A DNA stretch of 64,000 nucleotides from Mycobacterium sp. KBS0706 (GTDB lineage Bacteria; Pseudomonadota; Alphaproteobacteria; DSM-16000; Inquilinaceae): NCBI RefSeq assembly GCF_005938675.2, contig NZ_VCCH02000032.1, positions 1-64,000 on the forward strand, read 5' to 3'. Below are positions 25,883 to 33,919 of the stretch, in pieces. Position numbers and translations under genes: made by a program. Within the stretch, counting starts at the first letter, position 1. Each line of letters opens with the position of its first letter. Under the pieces are notes generated by a model. That model ran no database searches. It saw only the letters and a program-made list of their open reading frames with translations, and had not been told where the DNA came from.

Positions 25883-27568
25883 TCAGGCCGGGTCGGGCTC
25901 GGCCGGAAGCCAGAGCCGGAAGGACGCGCCGCCTTCGGGGCGGTTCGAGGCCGCGATGCCGCCGCCATGCGCCGTCATGATCGACTGGCAGATGGCGAGG
26001 CCGAGGCCCATGCCCTCGTCCTTGGTGGTGAAGAAGCCCTCGAAGATGCGGTCGAGATCCTCCTCCGGGATGCCGGGCCCGTTGTCCCGGATCACGAAGA
26101 CGACCTCGCCGCCGGGGCCGAGCCCGGTGCTCAGCTCGACGCGGCCGTCCTTGGTGCCGGCCTGGGCGACGGCCTGGACGCTGTTGACCAGCAGGTTGAC
26201 GATCACCTGCTGCAGCTGGACCCGGTCCCCGATCACGCGGGGCAGGCCGAGGCCGAGCCTGGTCGACAACCGGATCGAACGGGACTCGATGTCGTGGCGC
26301 AGGAACAGCAGCGCCTCGTCGACCACCTCGTTCAGATCCACCGGCAGGCATTCCGGCGCATGCTTCGCCGTCATCGCCCGGATGCGGTGGACGATCTCGT
26401 TGGCATGGCGGGCGCTGGCCACGATCCGGGTGGTCAGTTGCACCACCTTCGCCAGGTTCGGCTCGTCGCGCGACAGCCAGCGCAGGCTGGTCTCCGCATT
26501 GGTGAAGATGGCGGCCAGCGGCTGGTTCACCTCATGCGCGATCGAGGTGGCGAGCTCGCCGAGGGTCGAGATCCGGGCGGCGCGCGTGAAATCGGCCTGA
26601 AGCTGGCGCAGCTGCGCCTCGGTGCGAAGCCGGTCGGTGAGGTCTTCCAGGCCGACCACCGTCACATCCAGCTGCTCGGGCGGCGTCGGGAAGGTCACCG
26701 CGATCTGCACATCGAGCAGCCGGCCGTCGAGCGTGCGCAGCTTCATCACCTCGCTATGGCTGCGGCGCCCGTCGAAATGCGCGATCATGACCCGCCGGGC
26801 GGTCTCGGGGGACGCCTCGAACAGGCATTCCACCGACCCGACGAGATCCGCCGCGCTTCGCGCACCGAACAGCTGCGCCGCGGCCCGGTTGCCCTCGGTG
26901 ATCCGCACGCTCTGCTCCGCGAAGGCGATCAGCTCCGGGTGGTCATCGAGGTAGGCGCCGATGTCGCAGACGCCCTCTGCCTTCAGCCGCGCGAACACCC
27001 GGCCCATCACCCTGGCGTCGACCCGGAGAAGCGGGTTGGGCATGTGGTGGATGAGCTTGCGGTAGCGCTCCTCGCTCGCCCGCAACGACCAGTAGGACCG
27101 GCGGTCGACCAACGCGCCCTTCACGGTCACGAACATCGCGTCGGCGCCGGTCTCCTGCGAGCGCCACACCGTCAGCACGGGGTCCTGCAGCAGCAGCGAG
27201 GTGATGTCGCGCGTCCGCGTCGCATCGGGCGACCGGTCGATCGCAACCGCGGCGATCAGCTCGGCGAGGTCGGCCTGGCTGTCCGGCGGCCAGAACTCCG
27301 CGATGGGCCGGCCGATCATGTCCTCGCGGCCGTCGAGAGCCCCCACCAGATGCACGGCCCGCTCGTTGACGTCCACGACACGCGAGCGCGCCAGCACCTC
27401 TCCCACCCAATTCGCCTGGCGCGGCTCGCCGCCCGGCGGGCCGGCACTGACGAATGTCCGGGCGTCCGCCGTGTCGAGCTCCCAATAGGGTGACCCGCGA
27501 TATAGCGCATCGATCTCCAGGACGATCCTGGACTCAGGCTCTCTGGCCGAAGGCCGCGTCTTGGACAT
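25883..27568 (-). CDS. PAS-domain sensor histidine kinase
   Basis: A 561-residue kinase without membrane helices. It has two or three PAS-like regions (one around AFAEQSVRITEGNRAAAQLFG), then the H-box TLGELATSIAHEVNQPLAAI. The N-box VIVNLLVNSVQAV and GPGIPEEDLDRIFEGFFTTKDEGMG complete a NtrB/FixL-like catalytic domain. The HEVNQPL form is typical of kinases that pair with FixJ-type LuxR regulators. The ATG lies one base after the stop of the single-domain receiver, so the genes are co-translated. The signal is unknown; a cytosolic PAS suggests redox, oxygen or a small ligand. Confidence 0.9.
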   Translation of the reverse strand: MSKTRPSAREPESRIVLEIDALYRGSPYWELDTADARTFVSAGPPGGEPRQANWVGEVLARSRVVDVNERAVHLVGALDGREDMIGRPIAEFWPPDSQADLAELIAAVAIDRSPDATRTRDITSLLLQDPVLTVWRSQETGADAMFVTVKGALVDRRSYWSLRASEERYRKLIHHMPNPLLRVDARVMGRVFARLKAEGVCDIGAYLDDHPELIAFAEQSVRITEGNRAAAQLFGARSAADLVGSVECLFEASPETARRVMIAHFDGRRSHSEVMKLRTLDGRLLDVQIAVTFPTPPEQLDVTVVGLEDLTDRLRTEAQLRQLQADFTRAARISTLGELATSIAHEVNQPLAAIFTNAETSLRWLSRDEPNLAKVVQLTTRIVASARHANEIVHRIRAMTAKHAPECLPVDLNEVVDEALLFLRHDIESRSIRLSTRLGLGLPRVIGDRVQLQQVIVNLLVNSVQAVAQAGTKDGRVELSTGLGPGGEVVFVIRDNGPGIPEEDLDRIFEGFFTTKDEGMGLGLAICQSIMTAHGGGIAASNRPEGGASFRLWLPAEPDPA

Positions 27569-27569
27569 G

Positions 27570-28007
27570 TCAGCCTCCGGGTGAATCGTCTTCGTCCTGG
27601 CCCAGAGCCGACCTCAGGTGACCGAGCAGCGCGCAGTCATCCACCGGCTTGGCCAGATAGGCGCAGGCGCCGTCCGCCAGCGCCCGCGCCCGACCCGCCG
27701 GATCGGGGGCGGAGGTGATCATGACCACGGGCATGGCCGAGCCGAGGGCCCGCAGCCGGCGCTGCAGATCGATGCCGTCCATCCCCGGCATCCGCACGTC
27801 GGTGATCAGGCAATCGAACCGTCCGGGTGCGAGATCCGCAAGGAAGGCCGCCGCGCCATCGAACGCCTCGGTCGAGAAGCCCATCACCTGAACGAGCTCG
27901 GACAACGCGTCGCGCATGGCTTCGTCATCATCGACGATCGCGATAACGGGCACCTTGGACAAGCGATCGGCCTTCATTGACGCGGTTTGACGGCCATGAC
28001 GCGCCAT
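27570..28007 (-). CDS. Single-domain response regulator (receiver)
   Basis: A 145-residue CheY-like receiver with the acidic pair DDDEA, the phosphorylatable aspartate in ITDVRMPGMDG, threonine in MITSAPD and lysine in YLAKPVDD. There is no output domain. It is sandwiched between the FixJ-type regulator and the kinase and could be a phosphate sink or competing partner. The start is uncertain: ATG 28007 has a weak GAAGAG before it, while ATG 27977 (MKADRLSKVP) lies closer to the domain but has no ribosome site. Confidence 0.85.
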   Translation of the reverse strand: MARHGRQTASMKADRLSKVPVIAIVDDDEAMRDALSELVQVMGFSTEAFDGAAAFLADLAPGRFDCLITDVRMPGMDGIDLQRRLRALGSAMPVVMITSAPDPAGRARALADGACAYLAKPVDDCALLGHLRSALGQDEDDSPGG

Positions 28008-28036
28008 CCGCGGTCTCTTCGTAACTATCCCGTGGT

Positions 28037-28687
28037 CTAGGTCGGCTCGCCCTCGCGCAGCTCGGCGGGAAGGGCCTCCCATGCCCGGATCAGCTCACCG
28101 ACCGAGCTTGCGTGCATCTTTCTCATCACGTTGCTGCGGTGCAGCTTGACCGTGACCTCGCTGATGCCGAGGTCGTAGGCGATCTGCTTGTTGAAGCGCC
28201 CGAGCGCCACGGCGTGCAGCACCTGGCGCTCGCGTGGGGTCAAGGTCTTGTGATGGTCGACATGCAGCCGGGCGACCCGGGCCTGGGCGCGCTGCGCGAC
28301 GTCGCGCTCGATGCCGGCCGTGACGGCATCCAGCAGGGTCTGGTCGCGGACCGGCTTGGTCAGGAAATCGATGGCGCCGGCCTTCATGGCCTGGACCGTC
28401 ATCGGGATGTCGCCATGGCCGGTCAGGAACACGATCGGCTTGGTCCTGCCGTTGGAGGCGAGCTGCTGCTGCAGGTCGAGGCCGCTGGTTCCGGGCAGGC
28501 GCACATCGAGCACCATGCATCCGGAGCGGTCCGGCAGAGTCGTGTCCAGGAGCTCGCGCGCCGAGGCGAAGCCGGCGGCATCGAGCCCCACCGAGAACAT
28601 CAGCTCCTGGAGCGCCAGGCGGACGGCCTCGTCGTCATCGACGATCAGCACCAAGGGACGCTCGGGTATCGCGGCGGCCGGGTTCAT
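28037..28687 (-). CDS. FixJ/NarL-type response regulator
   Basis: A 216-residue protein. The receiver has DDDEAVRLALQEL, the phospho-acceptor in VLDVRLPGTSG and FLTKPVRDQ. The C-terminal LuxR helix-turn-helix reads LTPRERQVLHAVALGRFNKQ, with DLGISEVTVKLHRSNVMRKM after it. The receiver carries the FixJ-like LTGHGDIPMTVQAMKAGA helix-5 region. Its partner is presumably the PAS kinase two genes downstream. The true start is ATG 28687; the longer open frame upstream overlaps the Rrf2 gene and is not coding. It starts 14 bases after that gene. Confidence 0.9.
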   Translation of the reverse strand: MNPAAAIPERPLVLIVDDDEAVRLALQELMFSVGLDAAGFASARELLDTTLPDRSGCMVLDVRLPGTSGLDLQQQLASNGRTKPIVFLTGHGDIPMTVQAMKAGAIDFLTKPVRDQTLLDAVTAGIERDVAQRAQARVARLHVDHHKTLTPRERQVLHAVALGRFNKQIAYDLGISEVTVKLHRSNVMRKMHASSVGELIRAWEALPAELREGEPT

Positions 28688-28701
28688 GGGCAAATCCGAT
28701 T

Positions 28702-29238
28702 CTATGAGGCGGTTGACGCAACGCCGGATCTGCGGCCGCGGCCATTGACCCGGTGGTCGATCCACTCCTGCAGCTCGTTCGCGAATTCGGGCGGCGCCTT
28801 GCGGTAGACGGTCGCCGCGACATCGGCCAGGGACTGGGCGGCCAGCGACTCCCGCATCGCCTTCTCCGCCCGCAGCATCACCGCATGGATCGAGCAGGTG
28901 CCGGCCATCGCCCAGCCGGGCGGGCTGTCCCCGAACACGGCGCAGCGGCCGCGGATTTCCTGGCAATCGAACAGCGGCTTGCGGCCCTCGATCGCATCCA
29001 CGACCGCGAGGACGCTGATGTCCTCCGGCTTTTGGGCGAGCACGTAGCCGCCGCGCACGCCCTCCGTCGCGCGGACGATCCCGGCCTTTTCCAGCTTGGC
29101 GAAGATCTTGGCGAGGAAGGTCGGCGACAGGCCCTGGAGCTCGGCGAGGTCGCGGCAGCTCAGCGGGGTCTCACCCTTGTCGATGAGCCAGAGCAGGCAA
29201 TGCATGCCGTATTCGACGCTTGCGGTGACGTGAGCCAT
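28702..29238 (-). CDS. Rrf2-family iron-sulfur transcriptional regulator
   Basis: A 178-residue protein with an N-terminal winged helix (TASVEYGMHCLLWLIDKG, LAELQGLSPTFLAKIFAKLE, GVRGGYVLAQ). Three cysteines (DCQEIRGRC and later GTC) are spaced as in cluster-binding Rrf2 proteins such as IscR, NsrR or RsrR. A [2Fe-2S] or [4Fe-4S] cluster would sense iron-sulfur status, nitric oxide or redox state. It lies directly before the FixJ-type regulator and probably shares its transcript. A perfect inverted repeat just upstream may be its own operator. Confidence 0.88.
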   Translation of the reverse strand: MAHVTASVEYGMHCLLWLIDKGETPLSCRDLAELQGLSPTFLAKIFAKLEKAGIVRATEGVRGGYVLAQKPEDISVLAVVDAIEGRKPLFDCQEIRGRCAVFGDSPPGWAMAGTCSIHAVMLRAEKAMRESLAAQSLADVAATVYRKAPPEFANELQEWIDHRVNGRGRRSGVASTAS

Positions 29239-29260
29239 AACGCGGACTCTATCAGTCCGA

Positions 29261-29275
29261 GTTGTGGCTCACAAC
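29261..29275. promoter_or_regulatory. Inverted-repeat operator candidate upstream of the Rrf2 gene
   Basis: GTTGTG-GCT-CACAAC is a perfect repeat with six-base arms, 23 bases upstream of the Rrf2 start codon. That position is right for an autoregulatory site. An AT-rich stretch further upstream (29280-29310) could supply the promoter. The site was seen by eye, and the binding protein is inferred. Confidence 0.4.
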
Positions 29276-29317
29276 GACAAACGCGGATAGATTGTATCTT
29301 AGTTTAAATTGAACCGC

Positions 29318-30067
29318 TCAGAGCAGCGCCATGCCGCCATCGACCCGCAGGTTGATGCCGGTGACGAAGCTGCTGGCATCGGAGGCGAGGAACAGCGCTG
29401 CCCGCGCCAGCTCGTCCGGTCCGCCCAGCCGGCCCAGCGCGATCCCCGCGGCCATCGCCGCGGTGAAGGAGGCGCGCTCCTCGGGCGGGACGCCCAGCTT
29501 CTCGAGAATGGCCGTGTCGACCGGGCCCGGGCTCAGAACGTTGACCCGGATGCCGCGGTCCTTCAGCTCGATCGCCCAGCTGCGGGCGAAGGCGCCGATC
29601 GCCGCCTTCGAGCCGGCATATACCGCGTGGCCAGCAAGGACCTTCTCGCTGGCGAGCGACCCCACCAGGATGATCGCCCCGCCGTCGCGCAGGATCGGGG
29701 CCATCTTCTGGACGCCGAAGAACACACCCCGGGCGTTGATGCCGAACTGCATGTCGTATTCGGCCTCGGAGACCTCGGCCGAATGCGTGATCTGGTTGAC
29801 CCCGGCATTGGCCATGTAGATGTCGAGAGGGCCGAAGCGCCGGGTCACCTCCTCCGCGACATGGGCATGATGCGCCGGATCGGCGACATCGCCGTCGATG
29901 CCGAGCGCGCCGAACCCGATCTCCCGCACCGCCTGGTCGACCACGGCCCGGCGGCGGCCGGTGATCACGACCTGGGCGCCTTCGGCCGCGAAGGCCTTGG
30001 CGGCAGCCAGGCCGATCCCGCTGTTGCCGCCGGTCACCAGCGCGACCTTGTCCCTCAGCTTCTGCAT
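29318..30067 (-). CDS. Classical SDR oxidoreductase
   Basis: A 249-residue short-chain dehydrogenase with TGGNSGIG (nucleotide binding, residues 12-19), a basic TGRRR that favours NADPH, and MANAGVN. The catalytic Ser and the Tyr/Lys pair lie in VGSLASEKVLAGHAVYAGSK, and SPGPVDT follows. The start at 30067 has GAGG before it. It stands alone upstream of the Rrf2 gene, and its 3' end is only 80 bases from that gene's start. The substrate cannot be told. Confidence 0.9.
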   Translation of the reverse strand: MQKLRDKVALVTGGNSGIGLAAAKAFAAEGAQVVITGRRRAVVDQAVREIGFGALGIDGDVADPAHHAHVAEEVTRRFGPLDIYMANAGVNQITHSAEVSEAEYDMQFGINARGVFFGVQKMAPILRDGGAIILVGSLASEKVLAGHAVYAGSKAAIGAFARSWAIELKDRGIRVNVLSPGPVDTAILEKLGVPPEERASFTAAMAAGIALGRLGGPDELARAALFLASDASSFVTGINLRVDGGMALL

Positions 30068-30210
30068 CTGATCATCCTCGGAGTTGCCGTCGCGGCCGCA
30101 CCGAGGGCCGCGCCGCAATCTCCGGCAACCAAGGATCCGGCCGACACTGTGCAGATGGCTGGTTTGGCACACCGATGGCGAGCCGACCCTGGACCTCGGC
30201 ATGGGTTGCG

Positions 30211-31713
30211 TCAGCCTGCCGACCGCTTACGGAAGACGGTCTGGATGGCCCCCAGGAAGAAATGATGGCTGCGGCCATGCGCCGGCCCCTGGCCGGCGAG
30301 CGCCCGGGCTTTCTCGACACGCGCGGACAGGCTGTGGGCGAGATCCTCCGCCAGGGCCGGGCGGTTCTCGATCAGCGGTCCGAAGGCGGCCTGGTCGATC
30401 TCGTAGACGGTCACGCGGGTCAGGGCCTCCAGCGTGCAGGCCTCCCCCATGCCGGCCAGCAGCCCGGTCTCGCCGAAGAAGTCGCCGGGCGCGAGCCGGC
30501 CGGCCTCGCCGCCGCCGCGGCGCATGACGACGACGCCGGCGCGGACGATCATCAGGGAGGACAGCGCCTCTCCCTCGCGCACGATCACATCACCCTTGCG
30601 GTACTCCCGCGGGACGACGGTGTCGGCCAGCGCCCGCTTCTCCTCCGGCGTCAGCACGGCGAAGATCGCCATCGCCTCGATCAGCTCGACCGGAGAGACC
30701 TGCGGCGGACGGGCCGTCTCCTCCGCGGGCAGATCCTGGGGGGCGATCCCGACGCCCGGCGGCAGCGCCAGCAGCAGCCCGGCCGCCTTGCAATGGCGGT
30801 AGACCAGGTCGACGACCTCGTTCCGGGCCTGTGTCCGTTTCGCCGGGCTGGCGACCCGAAAGCTCAGCTCGATCTCCAGCGCCGTCGCATCCAGCCCCTT
30901 CAACGCGACGCTCGGCGGCGGCTCCTTCAGGGCGGTCTCCGAACTGAGCAGGGCCGCTTGCATGACGTCCGCGATGATCGCCGGCATGCGCGTCGGGGCG
31001 ACGCGCATGATCAGCGACACCGAATGCGACTCGTCGGGTCGGCTGACATTGGTCAGGCCGAGCCCGGCCAGGACGCTGTTCGGCAGCACGACCTCGTTGT
31101 TCGAGCCGGTCAGGAGATGGGTCGACCGCCAGGTGCTCTCGACCACCCGTCCCTCGGTGCCGTCGCTGAGCACGATCCAGTCGCCGATCGCGAAGGGCCG
31201 GCCCAGCGTCATGGCGATGCCCGAGAAGACGTCGCCCAGCGTGTTCTGCAGGGCGAGGCCCAGGATGATGGCGATCACGCCCGAAGTGGCGACCAGGGTG
31301 CCGATCGGAATGCCGAAGACGAAGGCCAGGACCGACAGGGCCACGCCGAGATAGACGGTGCCGACGACCAGATCCTGCAGCAGCCGCGCCTCGCGGGGAT
31401 GCCGATCGAGGACGAGATAGATCCGCACGAAGCCGATGATCGCCCAGGCCAGATGCACCCACCAGAGCAGCCGGGCGGAGACGACGAGCAGGGTGCTGTC
31501 GTCCGCGGTCCGGTGGCCCTCGAGGATGAAAGGCGAGACATTGCTGCGCAGGAGGATCGTGGTCATCACCGCGAAGAAGCCGATCTGCACCACGAGCCGG
31601 GTGTTCGACCGCCGCCTCGGGATCAGGTACCACGCCAGGATCCCGGCGAGCCCGGCCAGATCGAGATGCGCGAGCGGGGACGCCAAAAGCGCCGAGGCGG
31701 ACATCTGATCCAT
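30211..31713 (-). CDS. MscS-type mechanosensitive channel fused to a cyclic-nucleotide-binding domain
   Basis: A 500-residue protein. About five hydrophobic helices come first, then the MscS pore and beta region (residues about 125-320, with LGLALQNTLGDVFSGIAMTLGRPFAIGDWI and NNEVVLPNSVL). A C-terminal cNMP-binding domain follows at about 345-465 (YRKGDVIVREGEALSSLMIVRAG, APGDFFGETGLLAGM). Such fusions (MscK- or bCNG-like channels) can be gated by cyclic nucleotide and often respond little to stretch. The window also encodes an adenylate cyclase at 53453, a possible source of cAMP. No operon partner is evident. Confidence 0.9.
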   Translation of the reverse strand: MDQMSASALLASPLAHLDLAGLAGILAWYLIPRRRSNTRLVVQIGFFAVMTTILLRSNVSPFILEGHRTADDSTLLVVSARLLWWVHLAWAIIGFVRIYLVLDRHPREARLLQDLVVGTVYLGVALSVLAFVFGIPIGTLVATSGVIAIILGLALQNTLGDVFSGIAMTLGRPFAIGDWIVLSDGTEGRVVESTWRSTHLLTGSNNEVVLPNSVLAGLGLTNVSRPDESHSVSLIMRVAPTRMPAIIADVMQAALLSSETALKEPPPSVALKGLDATALEIELSFRVASPAKRTQARNEVVDLVYRHCKAAGLLLALPPGVGIAPQDLPAEETARPPQVSPVELIEAMAIFAVLTPEEKRALADTVVPREYRKGDVIVREGEALSSLMIVRAGVVVMRRGGGEAGRLAPGDFFGETGLLAGMGEACTLEALTRVTVYEIDQAAFGPLIENRPALAEDLAHSLSARVEKARALAGQGPAHGRSHHFFLGAIQTVFRKRSAG

Positions 31714-31866
31714 CGCATGCCCTGTTCCGGCCGGCGACGAGAGAGCGGATGCTCACGCCGGTCGACAGGCAAGCCTATCCTGCGGCTGCGGCCCGGAGCG
31801 ATCCGGACCGAGGGCGAGGTCGGCTCATACCGCGGGATAGGTGCCTGGCTTGGACAGGCGGTCTGG

Positions 31867-32517
31867 TCAGCGCTCCGCCAGCAGCCGCCGGGCCACCGGC
31901 ACCAGCGCCTCGCCGATCGCCCGGGTGTTGGCGGCATCGAGATGCACGCCGTCGACCGGCGACGCCACCGCCACGCCCGCCGCGTCGAAGAAGGCGCAGC
32001 CGCAATGCTCCGCGGCGTCGCGGTAGCGCGGGGCCAGCTTCTGCGATTCGGCGATGCTGCGGCCGCCGGCCGGCTGCCAGTCGCCGGCCACGGTCTCGCC
32101 GAACAGCGGCGGCGCGACGATCAGCACCTGCGGGACGCGGCCATTTCCGCCATACGGATAGGTCCTGGCGATCTCGACCAGCCGCTCGATCCCGGAGCCG
32201 GCGCCCAGGGCGGTGCCGCAGAGATGCGGCTTCAGGTCGTTGGTGCCGAGCAGGATGACCACGAGGTCGAGGGGGGAGTGGCTGCCCAGCAGCGTCGGCA
32301 GGATGCGGGCGCCGTTGCGGTCGGCCGCCGCCCCGTGATCGTCGAACATGGTGGTGCGCCCGCCGAGGCCCTCGGCGATCACCCGGGCGGATCCCCCCAG
32401 CCCCGCCTCCAGCACGCTGGGCCAGCGGTCCTCGAAGCGGTGGCGCCCGCCGCTCACGGGGTCGGCGCCCCAGGTCAAGCTGTCGCCGAAGGCGAGGATG
32501 GTCTTCACGTCGCTCAA
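31867..32517 (-). CDS. SGNH/GDSL-family esterase
   Basis: A 216-residue hydrolase with block I FGDSLTWGAD (nucleophile serine), a block II glycine in EGLGGRTT, block III LLGTNDLK (asparagine) and block V DGVHLD (Asp/His pair). There is no signal peptide, so it should act in the cytoplasm, like the arylesterase/lysophospholipase-type members. The best start is the TTG at 32517 (reading MSDVKTILAFGD), with GGAG eight bases before it; GTG 32508 is the alternative. The substrate is unknown. It lies downstream of a GntR regulator but beyond a 370-base gap. Confidence 0.87.
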   Translation of the reverse strand: MSDVKTILAFGDSLTWGADPVSGGRHRFEDRWPSVLEAGLGGSARVIAEGLGGRTTMFDDHGAAADRNGARILPTLLGSHSPLDLVVILLGTNDLKPHLCGTALGAGSGIERLVEIARTYPYGGNGRVPQVLIVAPPLFGETVAGDWQPAGGRSIAESQKLAPRYRDAAEHCGCAFFDAAGVAVASPVDGVHLDAANTRAIGEALVPVARRLLAER

Positions 32518-32891
32518 GCTCGTCGCTCCGTTGTAACGCCGCCCGCCCCAGCAGCGTCGGCCGCTCCAGCGGCCCGGCATTGGTGTTGACCCGGCGGTCC
32601 AGCCGGACGTCGCGGTCGCCGAAGGTCGGAGTCACCGTGTCACAGAACGCGGTCTCGACGAAGCGCCAGGTCATCTCCAGCCGCCATTCGTCGCGCCTGC
32701 CATCCCCGGTCTTCGCCGCCAAGGGGGCGCCGGCTTGGCCGCTTACCGGGGCCTTGTCGGCATCGCTGCGTTGAGAGCGGCCGCGTCCTGCGGGCGTCGA
32801 CCATGATCGATAAATTGCATAATATATTAATATAAGTCAATTTTAATTTGCACACGAGGACGCCGCCAGCCCTCGCGGCACAGCTCGGGGC
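32518..32891. other. 374-base gap with an AT-rich island
   Basis: No convincing gene. The part 32806-32856 is strikingly AT-rich for this genome and contains ATTGCAT (32814-32820) and AATTTGCAC (32845-32853), which resemble the putative GntR sites at 33831-33893. It is probably a minus-strand promoter region. The stretch 32520-32722 has an open minus frame with some protein-like composition (for example MTWRFVETAFCDTVTPTFGD), but I cannot assign it; a decayed gene is possible. Confidence 0.35.
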
Positions 32892-33779
32892 CTAGCCAAG
32901 AGTGCCGTCGGCTTTCAGCTTGAGGGCGTAGTCGAGGTGGAAGCGGATGAACTCGGCCGCCTTGGCGAAATCGCCGGCCTCGAGCAGGTCGAGGATGCGC
33001 AGATGCTCCAGCGACTGGCCGACCAGGCGGCTGCGGTCGACCGTCTTGCGGTACTCCGCCAGCCGCCGGCTGGCATTCACCCGCTTGATCGATTCGATGA
33101 AGTAGAGATTGCCCGAGCCGGCGACGATCATCTCGTGGAACTGCGAGTTGATCTCGAACAGCTTGGTGCGCGACAGCGTGCGGTAGTCGCCGTCCAGCAG
33201 GGCCTGCTGCTGCGCCCGCGCCCGGCGGAACGCCTCCTCGTCGACCGTGTAGCCCGGCTGCAGGATGGCGGCGGGCTCGATGGCGATGCGGAACTGATAG
33301 GCCATGCGATAGGCCTCGCTGGAGGTCAGCACCGGCAGGAAGCCCCAGCCCTTGCCGGGCAGGCGCTCGACCCACCCCTCGCGCGCCATCCGCGTCAGGA
33401 TCCGGATCGCCTCGCTGCGCGACAGGTCGTAGCGCCGCATGATCTCGTTCTCGCTGACCCGGTCCGGCAGCCGGCCGGACAGCCGATCGTCGGCGAGCTG
33501 GAAATAGGCCTCCTCCCCCGCCTCCGGGCCGGCATCGGCGGCGATCTCGGCGGCGAGCGCCGCCGGATCCTGCGCCAGGAAGAAGCCGCGATTGGCCTCG
33601 CGCCGGACGACGCCGCGGGCCTCGAGCAGCTTCAGCGCGTCATTGACGGGGGACCGTGACACGCGAAACACGTCGGCCAGCTTCTGCGCCGGCAGATGGT
33701 CGTTCGCCCGCAGCGGCTGGTCGCGGGCGTAGTCGATGATGCGGGCGGCGATCTGCGGCGTCAGCGGCGATGGCGGCAT
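32892..33779 (-). CDS. GntR-family regulator with two winged helices and FCD domain
   Basis: A 295-residue protein. A first winged helix is near residues 8-65 (LPAQKLADVFRVSRSPVNDA) and a second near 105-150 (VSENEIMRRYDLSRSEAIRI). An all-helical ligand-binding FCD-type domain follows (residues 155-285), with metal- or ligand-site residues in EINSQFHEMIVAGSGN and RFHLDYAL. Doubled N-terminal HTH is a known subfamily trait. It follows the sugar/polyol operon on the same strand and may be its local regulator or control the downstream SGNH gene. Three ATTGCA-type repeats lie in its own promoter. Confidence 0.88.
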   Translation of the reverse strand: MPPSPLTPQIAARIIDYARDQPLRANDHLPAQKLADVFRVSRSPVNDALKLLEARGVVRREANRGFFLAQDPAALAAEIAADAGPEAGEEAYFQLADDRLSGRLPDRVSENEIMRRYDLSRSEAIRILTRMAREGWVERLPGKGWGFLPVLTSSEAYRMAYQFRIAIEPAAILQPGYTVDEEAFRRARAQQQALLDGDYRTLSRTKLFEINSQFHEMIVAGSGNLYFIESIKRVNASRRLAEYRKTVDRSRLVGQSLEHLRILDLLEAGDFAKAAEFIRFHLDYALKLKADGTLG

Positions 33780-33830
33780 CGGCCCCTCTGGTCAGGCCGG
33801 CCGGTACGGGCGATGACGGGCCGCGCTGAT

Positions 33831-33893
33831 GCAATTGTACTTCGAGTCATCTTTGTGCAATAGGCCATATCGGCCTGTTCTTGGCAATTGCAC
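33831..33893. promoter_or_regulatory. Repeated GCAATTGYAC elements upstream of the GntR gene
   Basis: GCAATTGTAC at 33831-33840, TTGTGCAATA at 33853-33862 (reverse strand TATTGCACAA) and GCAATTGCAC at 33884-33893 lie within 65 bases, 50-115 bases before the GntR start. Repeated half-sites of this type suggest cooperative binding by the regulator. The motif was seen by eye and the binding protein is inferred. Confidence 0.4.
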
Positions 33894-33919
33894 GATGATG
33901 CCGCCGGCAACGCGCCCGC

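Noticed and set aside
28688..28966. N-terminal extension of the FixJ-type regulator
   Set aside because: The open frame overlaps the Rrf2 gene in another frame and encodes Arg/Gly-rich sequence. The receiver begins right after ATG 28687.
32640..32855. 71-residue minus-strand frame after the AT-rich island
   Set aside because: It has no ribosome site, its composition is Arg-rich, and it shows no family resemblance. It is probably chance.
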